Source: Catenuloplanes indicus
GTDB lineage: Bacteria > Actinomycetota > Actinomycetes > Mycobacteriales > Micromonosporaceae
Assembly: GCF_030813715.1 (NCBI RefSeq)
Contig: NZ_JAUSUZ010000001.1
Span: forward strand, 4,402,001 to 4,466,000
Reading direction: 5' to 3'
DNA length: 64,000 bases
Below the pieces are notes generated by a model. The model was given only the letters and a program-made list of their open reading frames with translations. It searched no databases and had not been told where the DNA came from. The position numbers and the translations under genes are program-made. Shown here in pieces: positions 16,955 through 24,994 of the stretch; the stretch's first letter is position 1, and each line of letters begins with the position of its first letter.

Positions 16955-18714
16955 CAGCGGGTCACCACGCGAATCGCCAGCATGCACAGCGTGTAGGCGG
17001 CGACCACCGGGAACGCCGCGCCGCCACCGGCCGCGACCGCGATCGACCGGCCGTCCCAGCCCGGCTCCCAGCGCCGCCGGTATCCCGCACCACACCGAGC
17101 GATCAGGTCGTAATGATGCATCGAGAGCGCGAAGAGCAGCACGAACGTCAGCCACGGCGGCACCTCGCGGAGCACGGCGACGCAGATCACGACCGCGAAC
17201 TCGGTCAGTCGCAGGCCGGCCGGGACGAGCCAGTCGAGCGGCCCGGTGACGGCCGGCAGCCGGCGTGCGCACCACCCGTCGTCGCGCAGCGTCACCGCGT
17301 CCACGGTCGCCAGCACGCTCACCCGCATCGCTCGCGACCGCAGCCCGCGCAACGTCAACGTGTAGATCATCGCGGCGCCGCCCCAGGCCAGCACGGCCAG
17401 CAGCGCGGTACGGCCGTTCGTGCACGCGGCCAGCACACCGATCAGCGCCCACCGCTCGCCGATCGGGAAGACCACGATCCGTTTCAGCCAGTAGACCGGG
17501 GAACGGCCGTCCGCGATCACCCGGTCGGAGAGCCGGCCGAGCGCGCCGCCGGTCCGGCCCAGTGGCGCGGCCGTGTCCTGCAGCGCGCCGTACCAGGAGT
17601 CGGTCGCGTGCCGCACGGTCTGCAGCGCCATCGCCGCGATCGCCAGCCACCAGACCCCGTCGTGCCCGAGCCGGGCCGCACCGGCCGCGAGCCCGGCGTA
17701 GACCGTGTATTCCTTGGCGCGGTCCGCCATCGTGTCCAGCCAGCCGCCGAGCGGCGTGAACCGCCGGGTGAACCGGGCCAGCTGCCCGTCCACGCAGTCC
17801 AGCACGAAGCCCAGGTAGAGCAGCACCGCACCGGCGATCATGGCGGGCCGGCCGGCCTGCGCGAAGCCGAGCGCGGCCGCGACGGCGCAGAGCACGGAGA
17901 GCGCGGTCACCGCGGTCGGCGTCAGCCCGAGCCGGGCGCAGGCCCGGGTGATCATCGGGGACCAGGAGCTGACGAAGACCGTGGTGAAGAAGTCGTCGTG
18001 CTCCTTGACCGCGATCCGCAGCCGCGCCCGCTCCTCGTCGACCCCGGCGATCTCCGTCTCCGCTTCGGCCACCGCGGCGCCGCTCCGGCAACGCCGGGCT
18101 TTCAGATTCCGCAACGGGTACGTGGTGAGCTGCACTCCGCCCGCCAGCAGACCGATGAGCAGCGCGTCCGGATCCGTCCGGACCCCGCCCGGCACCGCGC
18201 TCGCAACGGCCGGCATCCCGCTGTTCGCGGCCGTAGGTCCCATCGGCGACGTCGCCTGCCGCCCGGCAGGCGCCGCTGCCGGCATCACGTGTTCCGCGGT
18301 GGGAACCACCTGTTCCGCGGCGGGTACCGCGTGCTCCACGGCCGAGGCCGCGTGCGGGCGGTCGGGGCCGGCCAGCCGCAGCGCGCCGAGAAAGGTGACA
18401 CCGTCGTCCACCTCGGTCACGCCGGTGATCACGCCCCGCGCGGTCCGGAGCCGTGGCCCGTGCGCGGCCGCGCTCTCCGGGCCGGTCAGTGCCACGCTGC
18501 GGGTGCCGGGCTCGGTGATCAGGTGGTGGAGCACCGCGTCGTGGGCGACCAGGTCGGCCGCGACCAGCAGCACCGGGCCGGTGCCGGTGCGCAGCAGGTG
18601 GGCCAGGTCGTGGGGGGTATCGGGCTCGGCGACCGCGGTGGCACCGGCCCGGCGTAGTTGGTCTCTCAACCGGTCGCGCCGGTCGGTTCCGGCCAGCAGC
18701 ACTGCGAGCGTCAC
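16954..18714 (-). CDS. CDP-alcohol phosphatidyltransferase with extra N-terminal domain (DUF5941-like)
   Basis: 586 residues. The catalytic CDP-OH-P signature DxxDGxxAR-x8-G-x3-D-x3-D is complete at Asp306-Asp331 (CVDGQLAR ... GGWLDTMAD). It is followed by several membrane helices to the C-terminus. Residues 1-120 are a soluble alpha/beta-looking region and 121-150 a repetitive Pro/Ala/Glu/Val stretch (VEHAVPAAEQ, VPTAEHVMPA). Such enzymes transfer a phosphodiester from a CDP-alcohol to an alcohol at the membrane. The N-terminal region takes the place of the nucleotidyltransferase domain of IPCT-DIPPS fusions but shows no nucleotidyltransferase motif. It is coupled to the glycosyltransferase by a TGATG overlap. 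Confidence 0.85.
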   Translation of the reverse strand: MTLAVLLAGTDRRDRLRDQLRRAGATAVAEPDTPHDLAHLLRTGTGPVLLVAADLVAHDAVLHHLITEPGTRSVALTGPESAAAHGPRLRTARGVITGVTEVDDGVTFLGALRLAGPDRPHAASAVEHAVPAAEQVVPTAEHVMPAAAPAGRQATSPMGPTAANSGMPAVASAVPGGVRTDPDALLIGLLAGGVQLTTYPLRNLKARRCRSGAAVAEAETEIAGVDEERARLRIAVKEHDDFFTTVFVSSWSPMITRACARLGLTPTAVTALSVLCAVAAALGFAQAGRPAMIAGAVLLYLGFVLDCVDGQLARFTRRFTPLGGWLDTMADRAKEYTVYAGLAAGAARLGHDGVWWLAIAAMALQTVRHATDSWYGALQDTAAPLGRTGGALGRLSDRVIADGRSPVYWLKRIVVFPIGERWALIGVLAACTNGRTALLAVLAWGGAAMIYTLTLRGLRSRAMRVSVLATVDAVTLRDDGWCARRLPAVTGPLDWLVPAGLRLTEFAVVICVAVLREVPPWLTFVLLFALSMHHYDLIARCGAGYRRRWEPGWDGRSIAVAAGGGAAFPVVAAYTLCMLAIRVVTR

Positions 18715-18870
18715 GCTCCGGTAAACCCGGAATCGGCCGCTTAGTGGCGACTCCCTACGGGAATCACAGAGAAGATCCCCTTCAAGACGGAGGGCGGAGA
18801 TGGCACCCGTTTCCTACCGTTGAGTTATCGGCACACCACACAGTGCCACGAGCTGAGGAGTTGAAGCACC

Positions 18871-19083
18871 ATGGCCTCGTCGCCTCGCCGCCTTTCCCGG
18901 CCGCGCGACAACCGTTGGATCGCCGGTGTCTGCTCCGGCCTGGGCCGCCGTTTCGGGCTCGGTGCCGGCATGGTCCGGCTTCTCTTCGTGCTGTCGTGCC
19001 TGCTGCCCGGTCCACAGGTGCTGCTCTACATCGCCCTGTGGATCCTGCTGCCGAACGAGGAGCGGTACTCCGCCGCCTACTGA
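18871..19083 (+). CDS. PspC-domain membrane protein
   Basis: 70 residues, the size of a minimal PspC protein. Pattern RPRDNRWIAGVCSGLGRRFG, then a hydrophobic helix ending in PNEERYSA; an ATG with GAGGAG upstream. PspC proteins are membrane-bound sensors of envelope stress; the single-domain form may bind or modulate a partner. It stands alone, ended by a perfect hairpin. Confidence 0.9.
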   Translation: MASSPRRLSRPRDNRWIAGVCSGLGRRFGLGAGMVRLLFVLSCLLPGPQVLLYIALWILLPNEERYSAAY

Positions 19084-19099
19084 CGTCCCCACCCACACG

Positions 19100-19128
19100 G
19101 AAGGCCGCCGGGATTCCCGGCGGCCTTC
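19100..19128. terminator. Bidirectional terminator between pspC and DUF4230 gene
   Basis: A perfect 13-bp inverted repeat (19100-19112 with 19116-19128) with a 3-base loop lies between convergent genes. Confidence 0.85.
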
Positions 19129-19142
19129 GCCTTGCTCAGGGC

Positions 19143-19871
19143 TCAGGGCGCGGTGTAGGTGACCGTCACCTGCTCGTAGCCGAGAGACTTGAGCAGGCCC
19201 TGCAGCATCTTCGTGGTGTTCTCCTGGGCGCGCTGCGGCAGCTCGCTCTCCCGTGCGGCCGCCTCGATGCGCTCCTCGGAGAGCACGTAGATCGCCTGCT
19301 GCTTGTTCGGGTCCTGGCCGAACATGTCGCCGATCCGGTTGAGCAGCCCCTTCTCCTCGGAGAAGACGTAGCTCTTCTCCTGGTCCAGGTTGGCCTCGCC
19401 GAGCTGCGGCGCGGGCAGCGTGATGGTGGCGCTCTTCCCGTCCTCCGAGACCACGATCGCGTCCTCGGAGATCGTGCTGAAGTCGACGTAGGACTCGACC
19501 GAGCCGGCCGCGACGAACAGCGTGCGCTCGTTGAGCAGGAAATCGGGCACGTTCTCCCGGTTGCGCTGGGTGTCCACCACCACCTGGAAGTTGCCCTCGG
19601 CCGCGACGTATCGACTCAGGTCCTGGATCGACTCCAGCAGCGGGGGCTGACTGCGGTCGGTCTGCTGCTCCGCGAACGGGTTGGTCAGACGGTCCAGCAG
19701 ACCGGTCGTCGTGCGCAGCACGAACAGGCCGGCCAGCAGTGCCACCAGTAGGATCGCGACCAGCCAGAACAGGCCGCGCCGACGGCGTGCCGGCTCCGGC
19801 TCGGGGGTCTCGGCGAGACCCGGCGCCGGCATCTCCGTGGTCGGCTGATCGATTCCCTTGTTGCCGCCCAT
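19143..19871 (-). CDS. DUF4230 membrane-anchored protein
   Basis: 242 residues. A Pro/Glu-rich cytoplasmic head with RRRR is followed by one transmembrane helix (about 34-52) and an extracytoplasmic DUF4230 domain (LSRYVAAEGNFQVVVD, VYSEERIEAAA-like end). A short TM-proximal Asp/Asn-rich segment follows the helix. Family function is unknown; in actinobacteria it is common beside envelope genes. It is convergent with pspC and divergent from the second CDP-alcohol phosphatidyltransferase. Confidence 0.8.
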   Translation of the reverse strand: MGGNKGIDQPTTEMPAPGLAETPEPEPARRRRGLFWLVAILLVALLAGLFVLRTTTGLLDRLTNPFAEQQTDRSQPPLLESIQDLSRYVAAEGNFQVVVDTQRNRENVPDFLLNERTLFVAAGSVESYVDFSTISEDAIVVSEDGKSATITLPAPQLGEANLDQEKSYVFSEEKGLLNRIGDMFGQDPNKQQAIYVLSEERIEAAARESELPQRAQENTTKMLQGLLKSLGYEQVTVTYTAP

Positions 19872-20017
19872 CGCGGCTCACCCGCCCTTTTTCAGCGCTG
19901 CTACTACCTACCTCAAACGGTACGGGTGGGGTACGACAGTTGCGAATCGAGCGCGAAGCGTACCCTTATGGTCGGTTTTGTGTCTTCTGGTGTTAACCGT
20001 CCCGAAGGATCACGATC

Positions 20018-20896
20018 TTGCACAGCTTCACGACCGGGCAGGTCCGCGCCACGCTCAAAGACCGCGACGCCTGGTGGACGGTGCTCCTGGTCGATCCGGT
20101 CGCGACGCCGGTCGTGCGGCGGGTGGCGCGCTACCGCTGGGTGACGCCGAACCGGATCACGTTCGCCGCGTTCCTGCTCGGCCTCGCCGCCGCGGCCGCG
20201 TTCTGGCAGGCCACCTGGGGTGCGCTGGCGCTCGGCGCGCTGCTGTTCCACCTGAGCTTCGTGCTCGACTGCATGGACGGCAAGGTCGCCCGGCTGCGCG
20301 GCAACGGCTCCGCGTTCGGCGCCTGGCTCGACTTCATCGGCGACCGGATCAAGGACCTGACCTGCACTGCCGGCCTGTTCGGCGGGCAGTGGGCGGCGAC
20401 CGGCGACGACCGCTGGCTGACGCTCGGCGCGCTGGTGCTGTTCGTCAACATGTTCCGCTATCTGAACGGCGCCCAGATGACCAAGGTGCGCGCGGACATG
20501 CGGGAGAAGATGGCGGCGGCGCGGCGCGCGGCCGGGCTGTCCCAGGACGGCGAGCTGCGCTGGGTCGAGGAGACGATGGACCAGATCCCGGCGGGTGCGG
20601 TGCCCGCCGGCGTCGCGGACATCAACGGCGACTTCCGGGCCCGGTACGGCCGGTTCATCGGCCTGCGGAACGCGCTGCGCCGGTACCGGATCCGGCCGCA
20701 CCTGGTCAGCGGCATCGAGTTCCAGATGTTCGTCTTCATCGTCGGCCCGCTGACGAACCAGGTCGCGATCGTCACGCTGGTCACCGGCGCGCTGCTGCTG
20801 GTCTTCGAGGCCGGCCTGATCTACAAGCTGTGGCTGTCCACCCGGTCGTTCGAACGGCAGATGGCGACGCTGCGGGAGTCCGTCACCGTGGGGTGA
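20018..20896 (+). CDS. CDP-alcohol phosphatidyltransferase family membrane protein
   Basis: 292 residues from a TTG start with GAAGGA 8 bases upstream. The full signature is at Asp84-Asp109 (DCMDGKVAR ... GAWLDFIGD). The N-terminal helix and further membrane segments are typical, and a cytoplasmic insert of about 60 residues (KMAAARRAAGLSQDG) sits between helices. It makes a phosphodiester lipid from a CDP-alcohol. The substrate (glycerophosphate, inositol, archaetidyl-like) is unclear. It is a second such enzyme within 3 kb of the DUF5941-type fusion. A terminator hairpin is built into its stop codon. Confidence 0.87.
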   Translation: MHSFTTGQVRATLKDRDAWWTVLLVDPVATPVVRRVARYRWVTPNRITFAAFLLGLAAAAAFWQATWGALALGALLFHLSFVLDCMDGKVARLRGNGSAFGAWLDFIGDRIKDLTCTAGLFGGQWAATGDDRWLTLGALVLFVNMFRYLNGAQMTKVRADMREKMAAARRAAGLSQDGELRWVEETMDQIPAGAVPAGVADINGDFRARYGRFIGLRNALRRYRIRPHLVSGIEFQMFVFIVGPLTNQVAIVTLVTGALLLVFEAGLIYKLWLSTRSFERQMATLRESVTVG

Positions 20897-20904
20897 CGGA
20901 CTCC
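20875..20904. terminator. Terminator hairpin embedding the stop codon
   Basis: A perfect 13-bp inverted repeat (20875-20887 with 20892-20904) with a 4-base loop contains the TGA stop (20894-20896) of the CDP-alcohol transferase in its 3' arm. The convergent gene ends only 4 bases away, so it serves both. Confidence 0.8.
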
Positions 20905-20907
20905 GGC

Positions 20908-21237
20908 TCAGCCCTCCGGCAGTTCGCTGAACAGGAACACCCGAGCGTGGATCTGGTTACGCTGCTGAAGCGCCGCACGCAGCGCCCGGTGCAGGCCGTC
21001 CTCCAGGTACATGCCGCCGTTCCACTGCACGACGTGCGGGAACAGGTCGCCGTAGAACGTCGAGTCCTCCGCCAGCAGCTTGTCCAGCGCCAGCTCACGC
21101 TTGGTAGTGATCAGCTGATTCAGCTGAATGGGTCTCGGCGGGATCTCCGCCCACTGCTTCAGTGTGAGCCCGTGCTCCGGGTAGGGCCGACCGTCCCGAA
21201 CCCCCTTGAAGATCACGACGGCACGCTCCCCTCCCAT
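20908..21237 (-). CDS. Conserved hypothetical protein with ParB-like box
   Basis: 109 residues. I do not recognise a named family. The middle (LNQLITTKRELALDKL) and the later EDGLHRALRAALQQR resemble the DG-H-R box of ParB/sulfiredoxin-fold proteins. There are no cysteines; the start ATG at 21237 follows GGGAGG. The protein is short, so it may bind nucleic acid or nucleotide through this fold, but this is inferred. It is separated from the nitroreductase gene upstream by 76 bases and from the convergent membrane gene by a shared hairpin. Confidence 0.75.
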   Translation of the reverse strand: MGGERAVVIFKGVRDGRPYPEHGLTLKQWAEIPPRPIQLNQLITTKRELALDKLLAEDSTFYGDLFPHVVQWNGGMYLEDGLHRALRAALQQRNQIHARVFLFSELPEG

Positions 21238-21313
21238 GTCGCCGTTCCGTGCGCGGCCGTAGTCAGCCTAGCGACCCCGGCCGGCGGTTGATTCGTCCCC
21301 GTTCGCCGTGTGC

Positions 21314-21925
21314 TCACCCGGACCAGCGACCACGATGAATGACCTCGGTCTGCGGCCGGCGGCCCCGTTTCAGCGACGGCGAGCGACGATCTGGTGCACG
21401 GTATCCGATCGTCAGCGCGCCCACGGGGACGAACTCCCCGGGCACGCCGAACTCCTCCCGGTACGCCGCGGTGCGCTCCGGCGGGATGCCGAAGAAGCAC
21501 GCGCCGAGCCCCTCGTCCACCGCGGTCAGCAGCATCATCAGCGCGGCCATGCCCGCGTCCACGTCCCAGTACGGCACCGGCCAGCGCGCGGCGTCCCGGT
21601 CGGTCCAGCCCTTGTCCGGCTCCGCGTACCGGTCCAGGTAGGCCGAGCGGTTCGAGTGCGGCACCACGATCAGCGGCGCCCGGCTCATCCCGGCCAGCCA
21701 GTTGGTCATCGCCTGCTCCGCGCCGTCCGGGCTGGTCGCGGCCCAGAACCGCGCCCGGTCGGCCGCGTCCTCCAGCACCAGGAAGCCCCAGCCCTGGGAG
21801 AACCCCGCCGAGGGGGCGCGCACCGCGTGCTCCAGCAGCCGGTCCACCACCTCGGGCGGCACCGGCCGGTCCGGGTCGTAGTTGCGGACCATCCGGCGCC
21901 TGCGCACCACCTCGGCGAACTCCAT
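21314..21925 (-). CDS. Nitroreductase-family FMN protein
   Basis: 203 residues. FMN-binding RRRRMVRNYD at the N-terminus, then PSAGFSQGWGFLVL and the later GLGACFFGIP and VPVGALTIGY, as in small nitroreductases. It probably reduces nitro groups, quinones or flavins with NAD(P)H as a dimer. It starts 9 bases after the stop of the aldose epimerase gene, so the two are probably co-transcribed. The C-terminal 30 residues are basic (KRGRRP). Confidence 0.88.
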   Translation of the reverse strand: MEFAEVVRRRRMVRNYDPDRPVPPEVVDRLLEHAVRAPSAGFSQGWGFLVLEDAADRARFWAATSPDGAEQAMTNWLAGMSRAPLIVVPHSNRSAYLDRYAEPDKGWTDRDAARWPVPYWDVDAGMAALMMLLTAVDEGLGACFFGIPPERTAAYREEFGVPGEFVPVGALTIGYRAPDRRSPSLKRGRRPQTEVIHRGRWSG

Positions 21926-21934
21926 GCCGCCGCC

Positions 21935-22882
21935 TCAGGAGGCCGGGACCGGCGTGATGCCCCAGGTGCCGCGCCACACGTCACCCGGATCGATCACGAT
22001 CAGGCCGCGGCCGGACCGGAACGCGTCCGGCGGGCAGGTCATCGGCTCGACCGCGACCGCCGTCCGGTACCGGTCGCCGCTCAGCGTGTCCGACGTGAAC
22101 ACCTGCCACCACCCGAACGAGTCGTCGCCCCAGATCCGCACCTCGGCGCCGCCACCGGCCAGCACGACCGTGGACGTGCCGTCCGCCGCGTGCTCCACGT
22201 CACCGAACGCGGTGTCCAGCACCGCGGAGCCGATCCGCCGGCCCTCGGTGTAGTCGAACTCGGTGCCGGCCACCTTTGCCGCGCCGACCGGCAGCAGCCG
22301 CGAGTCGACCAGCAGGCGGTTGCGCGCCGGCAGCGTCAGCGTCAGCTCGTCCACCGGCACGCCGGGGATCTTCAGGTACGGGTGGACGCTGAAGCCGAAC
22401 GGGACCGGCTGCGCCGCCAGGTTCGTCACCTCGTGCGTCGCGGTCAGCCCGGCCGCACTCACCCGCCAGACCGTGCGCAGCCGCAGCGGCCACGGGTAAC
22501 CGGGCTGGGCCGGCATCAGGTACTCCAATGTCACCGAGTCGGCCGACTGCTCCACCGCGTGCCAGCGGGAGTAGTTGACCAGGCCGTGCAGTGCGTTGTG
22601 CCGGGCCGGCTCGGTGAGGAAGAGCTGGTGCTGGGTGCCCTGGAAGGTGTACTGCCCGTCGCGGATCCGGTTCGGCCAGGGCGCGAGGATCTGGCCCGCG
22701 CAGCCGGCCGCGAGCTCGTCGTCGGCGTACCCCGCCACGTAGTCCACGCCGTTCACCCGGTAGGACCGCAGGCCACCGCCCACCTCGACGACGACGGCCT
22801 GATGGCCGTCCGCGGCGATGGTCCACTGTGCTCCGGAGAGCGGCTCGGCGGCGTCCCCGGACTGGTGCGCGACAGATGTCAT
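21935..22882 (-). CDS. Aldose 1-epimerase family protein
   Basis: 315 residues. Beta-rich galactose mutarotase-like fold; N-terminal WPNRIRDG, ARHNALHGLV with the catalytic-type His, FGFSVHPYL with the second His, and EPMTCPPDAF near the C-terminus carrying the general-base Glu. It likely interconverts alpha and beta anomers of a hexose. It is first gene of a pair with the nitroreductase. The start ATG at 22882 has no strong Shine-Dalgarno. Confidence 0.85.
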   Translation of the reverse strand: MTSVAHQSGDAAEPLSGAQWTIAADGHQAVVVEVGGGLRSYRVNGVDYVAGYADDELAAGCAGQILAPWPNRIRDGQYTFQGTQHQLFLTEPARHNALHGLVNYSRWHAVEQSADSVTLEYLMPAQPGYPWPLRLRTVWRVSAAGLTATHEVTNLAAQPVPFGFSVHPYLKIPGVPVDELTLTLPARNRLLVDSRLLPVGAAKVAGTEFDYTEGRRIGSAVLDTAFGDVEHAADGTSTVVLAGGGAEVRIWGDDSFGWWQVFTSDTLSGDRYRTAVAVEPMTCPPDAFRSGRGLIVIDPGDVWRGTWGITPVPAS

Positions 22883-22918
22883 GGACGAACTTTAGCCAGG
22901 TGAGGGGTTAACGCGGGC

Positions 22919-23563
22919 TCAGGGAGCCAGCCGTTCGAGCACCCATTCCGCCGCTACGCGCCGGTAACGCAACCGGTCGTGCAGCCGGCTCGGCCGGCCC
23001 TGCCAGAACTCCACGCTCTCCGGCACCACGCGCAGTCCGCCCCAGTGCGGCGGGGGCGGGATCTCCGCGTCCGGGCCGAACCGCGCGGCGACGTCCTCGA
23101 ACGCGGCGTCCAGCTGCTCGCGGCCGGTCAGCACGCGCGACTGCGGGCTGGCCCAGGCGCCCAGCCGCGAGCCGCGCGGGCGGGAGGCGAAGTAGGCCTC
23201 GGTCTCCGCCCGGTCGACGCGCTCGATCGCGCCGGTCACCAGCACCTGACGGTGCATCGGGTGCCAGGGGAAGAGCAGCGCGGCGTACGGGTTCGCGGCC
23301 GCCTCCGTACCCTTGCGGCTCTCGTAGTTGGTGAACAGCGTGAAGCCGCGCGCGTCCACGTCCTTGAGCAGCACGGTACGGCTGCTGGGCCGGCCGTGCG
23401 CGTCCGCGGTGGAGAGGACCATCGCGTTCGGCTCCGGCAGCGGGAACGCCTGGGCCTCCGCGAACCACCGGGTGAACTGCGTGTGCCAGTCGGCGGCCAG
23501 GTCGGCGCGACGCAGGCCACGATCGGGTTGATATTCGCGGCGCATGCCGGCGAGCTCGGACAT
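22919..23563 (-). CDS. pdxH: Pyridoxamine 5'-phosphate oxidase
   Basis: 214 residues from ATG 23563. A GTG three codons upstream lies inside a TACCGT hexamer (23576-23571) that ends seven bases before the ATG, so I prefer the ATG as a leaderless start. PdxH features: RTVLLKDVDARGF, TNYESRKG, and the C-terminal signature VEFWQGRPSRLHDRLRY that binds FMN and PLP. It oxidises PNP or PMP to PLP with FMN. It is divergent from serC, itself a PLP enzyme. Confidence 0.93.
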   Translation of the reverse strand: MSELAGMRREYQPDRGLRRADLAADWHTQFTRWFAEAQAFPLPEPNAMVLSTADAHGRPSSRTVLLKDVDARGFTLFTNYESRKGTEAAANPYAALLFPWHPMHRQVLVTGAIERVDRAETEAYFASRPRGSRLGAWASPQSRVLTGREQLDAAFEDVAARFGPDAEIPPPPHWGGLRVVPESVEFWQGRPSRLHDRLRYRRVAAEWVLERLAP

Positions 23564-23668
23564 GTCGTGCACGGTAGTCGGCGTACCACCGGATGGTTTT
23601 GACTTTTGGTCCGCCGCGGCGATGTGGGATCGTCGTCATCGCACGAGAGACCCCCGGAAGGAAGACCC

Positions 23669-24787
23669 GTGGCTGACATTCGCATCCCAGACTCCCTGCT
23701 ACCCGAGGACGGCCGGTTCGGCTGCGGCCCGTCCAAGGTGCGGCCGGAGGCGGTGGAGGCGCTGTCCCGCGTGTCCCGCAGCTACCTCGGCACGTCCCAC
23801 CGGCAGAAGACGGTGAAGGACGAGGTCGCGCGCCTGCGCCGGAGCCTGGCCGAGTTCTTCTCGCTGCCGGACGGCTACGAGGTGATCTTGTCCAACGGCG
23901 GCGCGACCGCGTTCTGGGACACCGCGGTGTTCGGGCTGATCCGCGACCGCGCGCAGCTCGCCACGCACGGTGAGTTCAGTGCCAAATTCGCCGCCGCGGT
24001 ACGCAGCGCGCCGTTCCTCGGCGACCCGACGGTGATCTCCTCGGCGCCCGGCACGGCCGCCTCCCTGATCGCGGAGGCCGGCGTGGACGTCTACGGCATT
24101 CCGCACAACGAGACCTCCACCGGTGTGTCGGTGCCGGTGCGGCGGGTGGCCGGGGCCGACCCCGACGCGCTGCTGCTGATCGACGCGACGTCCGGCGCGG
24201 GCGGACTGGACGTCGACGTGGCCGAGTCCGACGTCTACTACTTCGCGCCGCAGAAGTGCTTCGGCTCGGACGGCGGCATCTGGATCGGGCTGTTCTCGCC
24301 GGCCGCGATCGAGCGCGCGCAGCAGATCAAGTCGTCCGGGCGGTACATTCCGGCGTTTCTCGATCTGGTCACCGCGATCGAGCAGTCCCGGCTGGAGCAG
24401 ACGTACAACACGCCCGCGCTGTCGACGATCTTCCTGGCCGCGGAGCAGACCGACTGGATGCTGTCGCAGGGCGGGCTGGGCTGGGCCGCGAAGCGTACGG
24501 CGGAGAGCGCGTCGATCATCTACGGCTGGGCCTCGCGATCGTCGGTCGCAACCCCGTTCGTGCCGGACCCGGAGATCCGGTCGAACGTGGTGGCCACCAT
24601 CGACCTGGACGCCTCGGTGTCCGCGGACGCGGTCAACGCCGTGCTCCGGGCGAACGGCATCGTGGACACCGACTCGTACCGCAAGCTGGGCCGCAACCAG
24701 CTGCGGGTGGCGCTGTTCCCGGCGGTCGAGCCGTCGGACGTGGAGCGGCTGACGCAGTCGATCGACTACGTGATCGAGCGGCTTTAG
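23669..24787 (+). CDS. serC: Phosphoserine aminotransferase, actinobacterial type
   Basis: 372 residues from GTG 23669 with GGAAGGAAG upstream; the frame is open further upstream but that part is not protein-like. DGRFGCGPSKVRPE, SYLGTSHRQ, EFFSLPDGYEVILSNGGA, YYFAPQKCFGSDGG (PLP lysine) and the C-terminal RKLGRNQLRVALFPAVEP match the M. tuberculosis SerC form. It makes 3-phosphoserine from 3-phosphohydroxypyruvate for serine biosynthesis and can also act in the PLP route. It is divergent from pdxH and 207 bases before sepH. Confidence 0.95.
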   Translation: MADIRIPDSLLPEDGRFGCGPSKVRPEAVEALSRVSRSYLGTSHRQKTVKDEVARLRRSLAEFFSLPDGYEVILSNGGATAFWDTAVFGLIRDRAQLATHGEFSAKFAAAVRSAPFLGDPTVISSAPGTAASLIAEAGVDVYGIPHNETSTGVSVPVRRVAGADPDALLLIDATSGAGGLDVDVAESDVYYFAPQKCFGSDGGIWIGLFSPAAIERAQQIKSSGRYIPAFLDLVTAIEQSRLEQTYNTPALSTIFLAAEQTDWMLSQGGLGWAAKRTAESASIIYGWASRSSVATPFVPDPEIRSNVVATIDLDASVSADAVNAVLRANGIVDTDSYRKLGRNQLRVALFPAVEPSDVERLTQSIDYVIERL

Positions 24788-24994
24788 TGGGCTTTTGTCC
24801 GCTTTAAGCGTAATCGGTCGCTTAGCGAGATCAATTCCGGCTGGTCAGCGACACGCGGTGTGGCTTACTCCCATCGTGGGAAGATTGCGCGTACCGTGTC
24901 CGGGAAGGCCCCGAGTGAATCATGTGGTAAGGCTGAAGTCAGCCAGCTCAGGGGTCAGGCCAGCCCAGCGACACCGACGGGACGGAGGCAACGC

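Noticed and set aside
16955-18091. Upstream extension of the glycosyltransferase frame to about 760 codons
   Set aside because: The upstream part lies inside the CDP-alcohol transferase gene in another frame and is not protein-like; the GT2 starts at the coupled ATG 16954.
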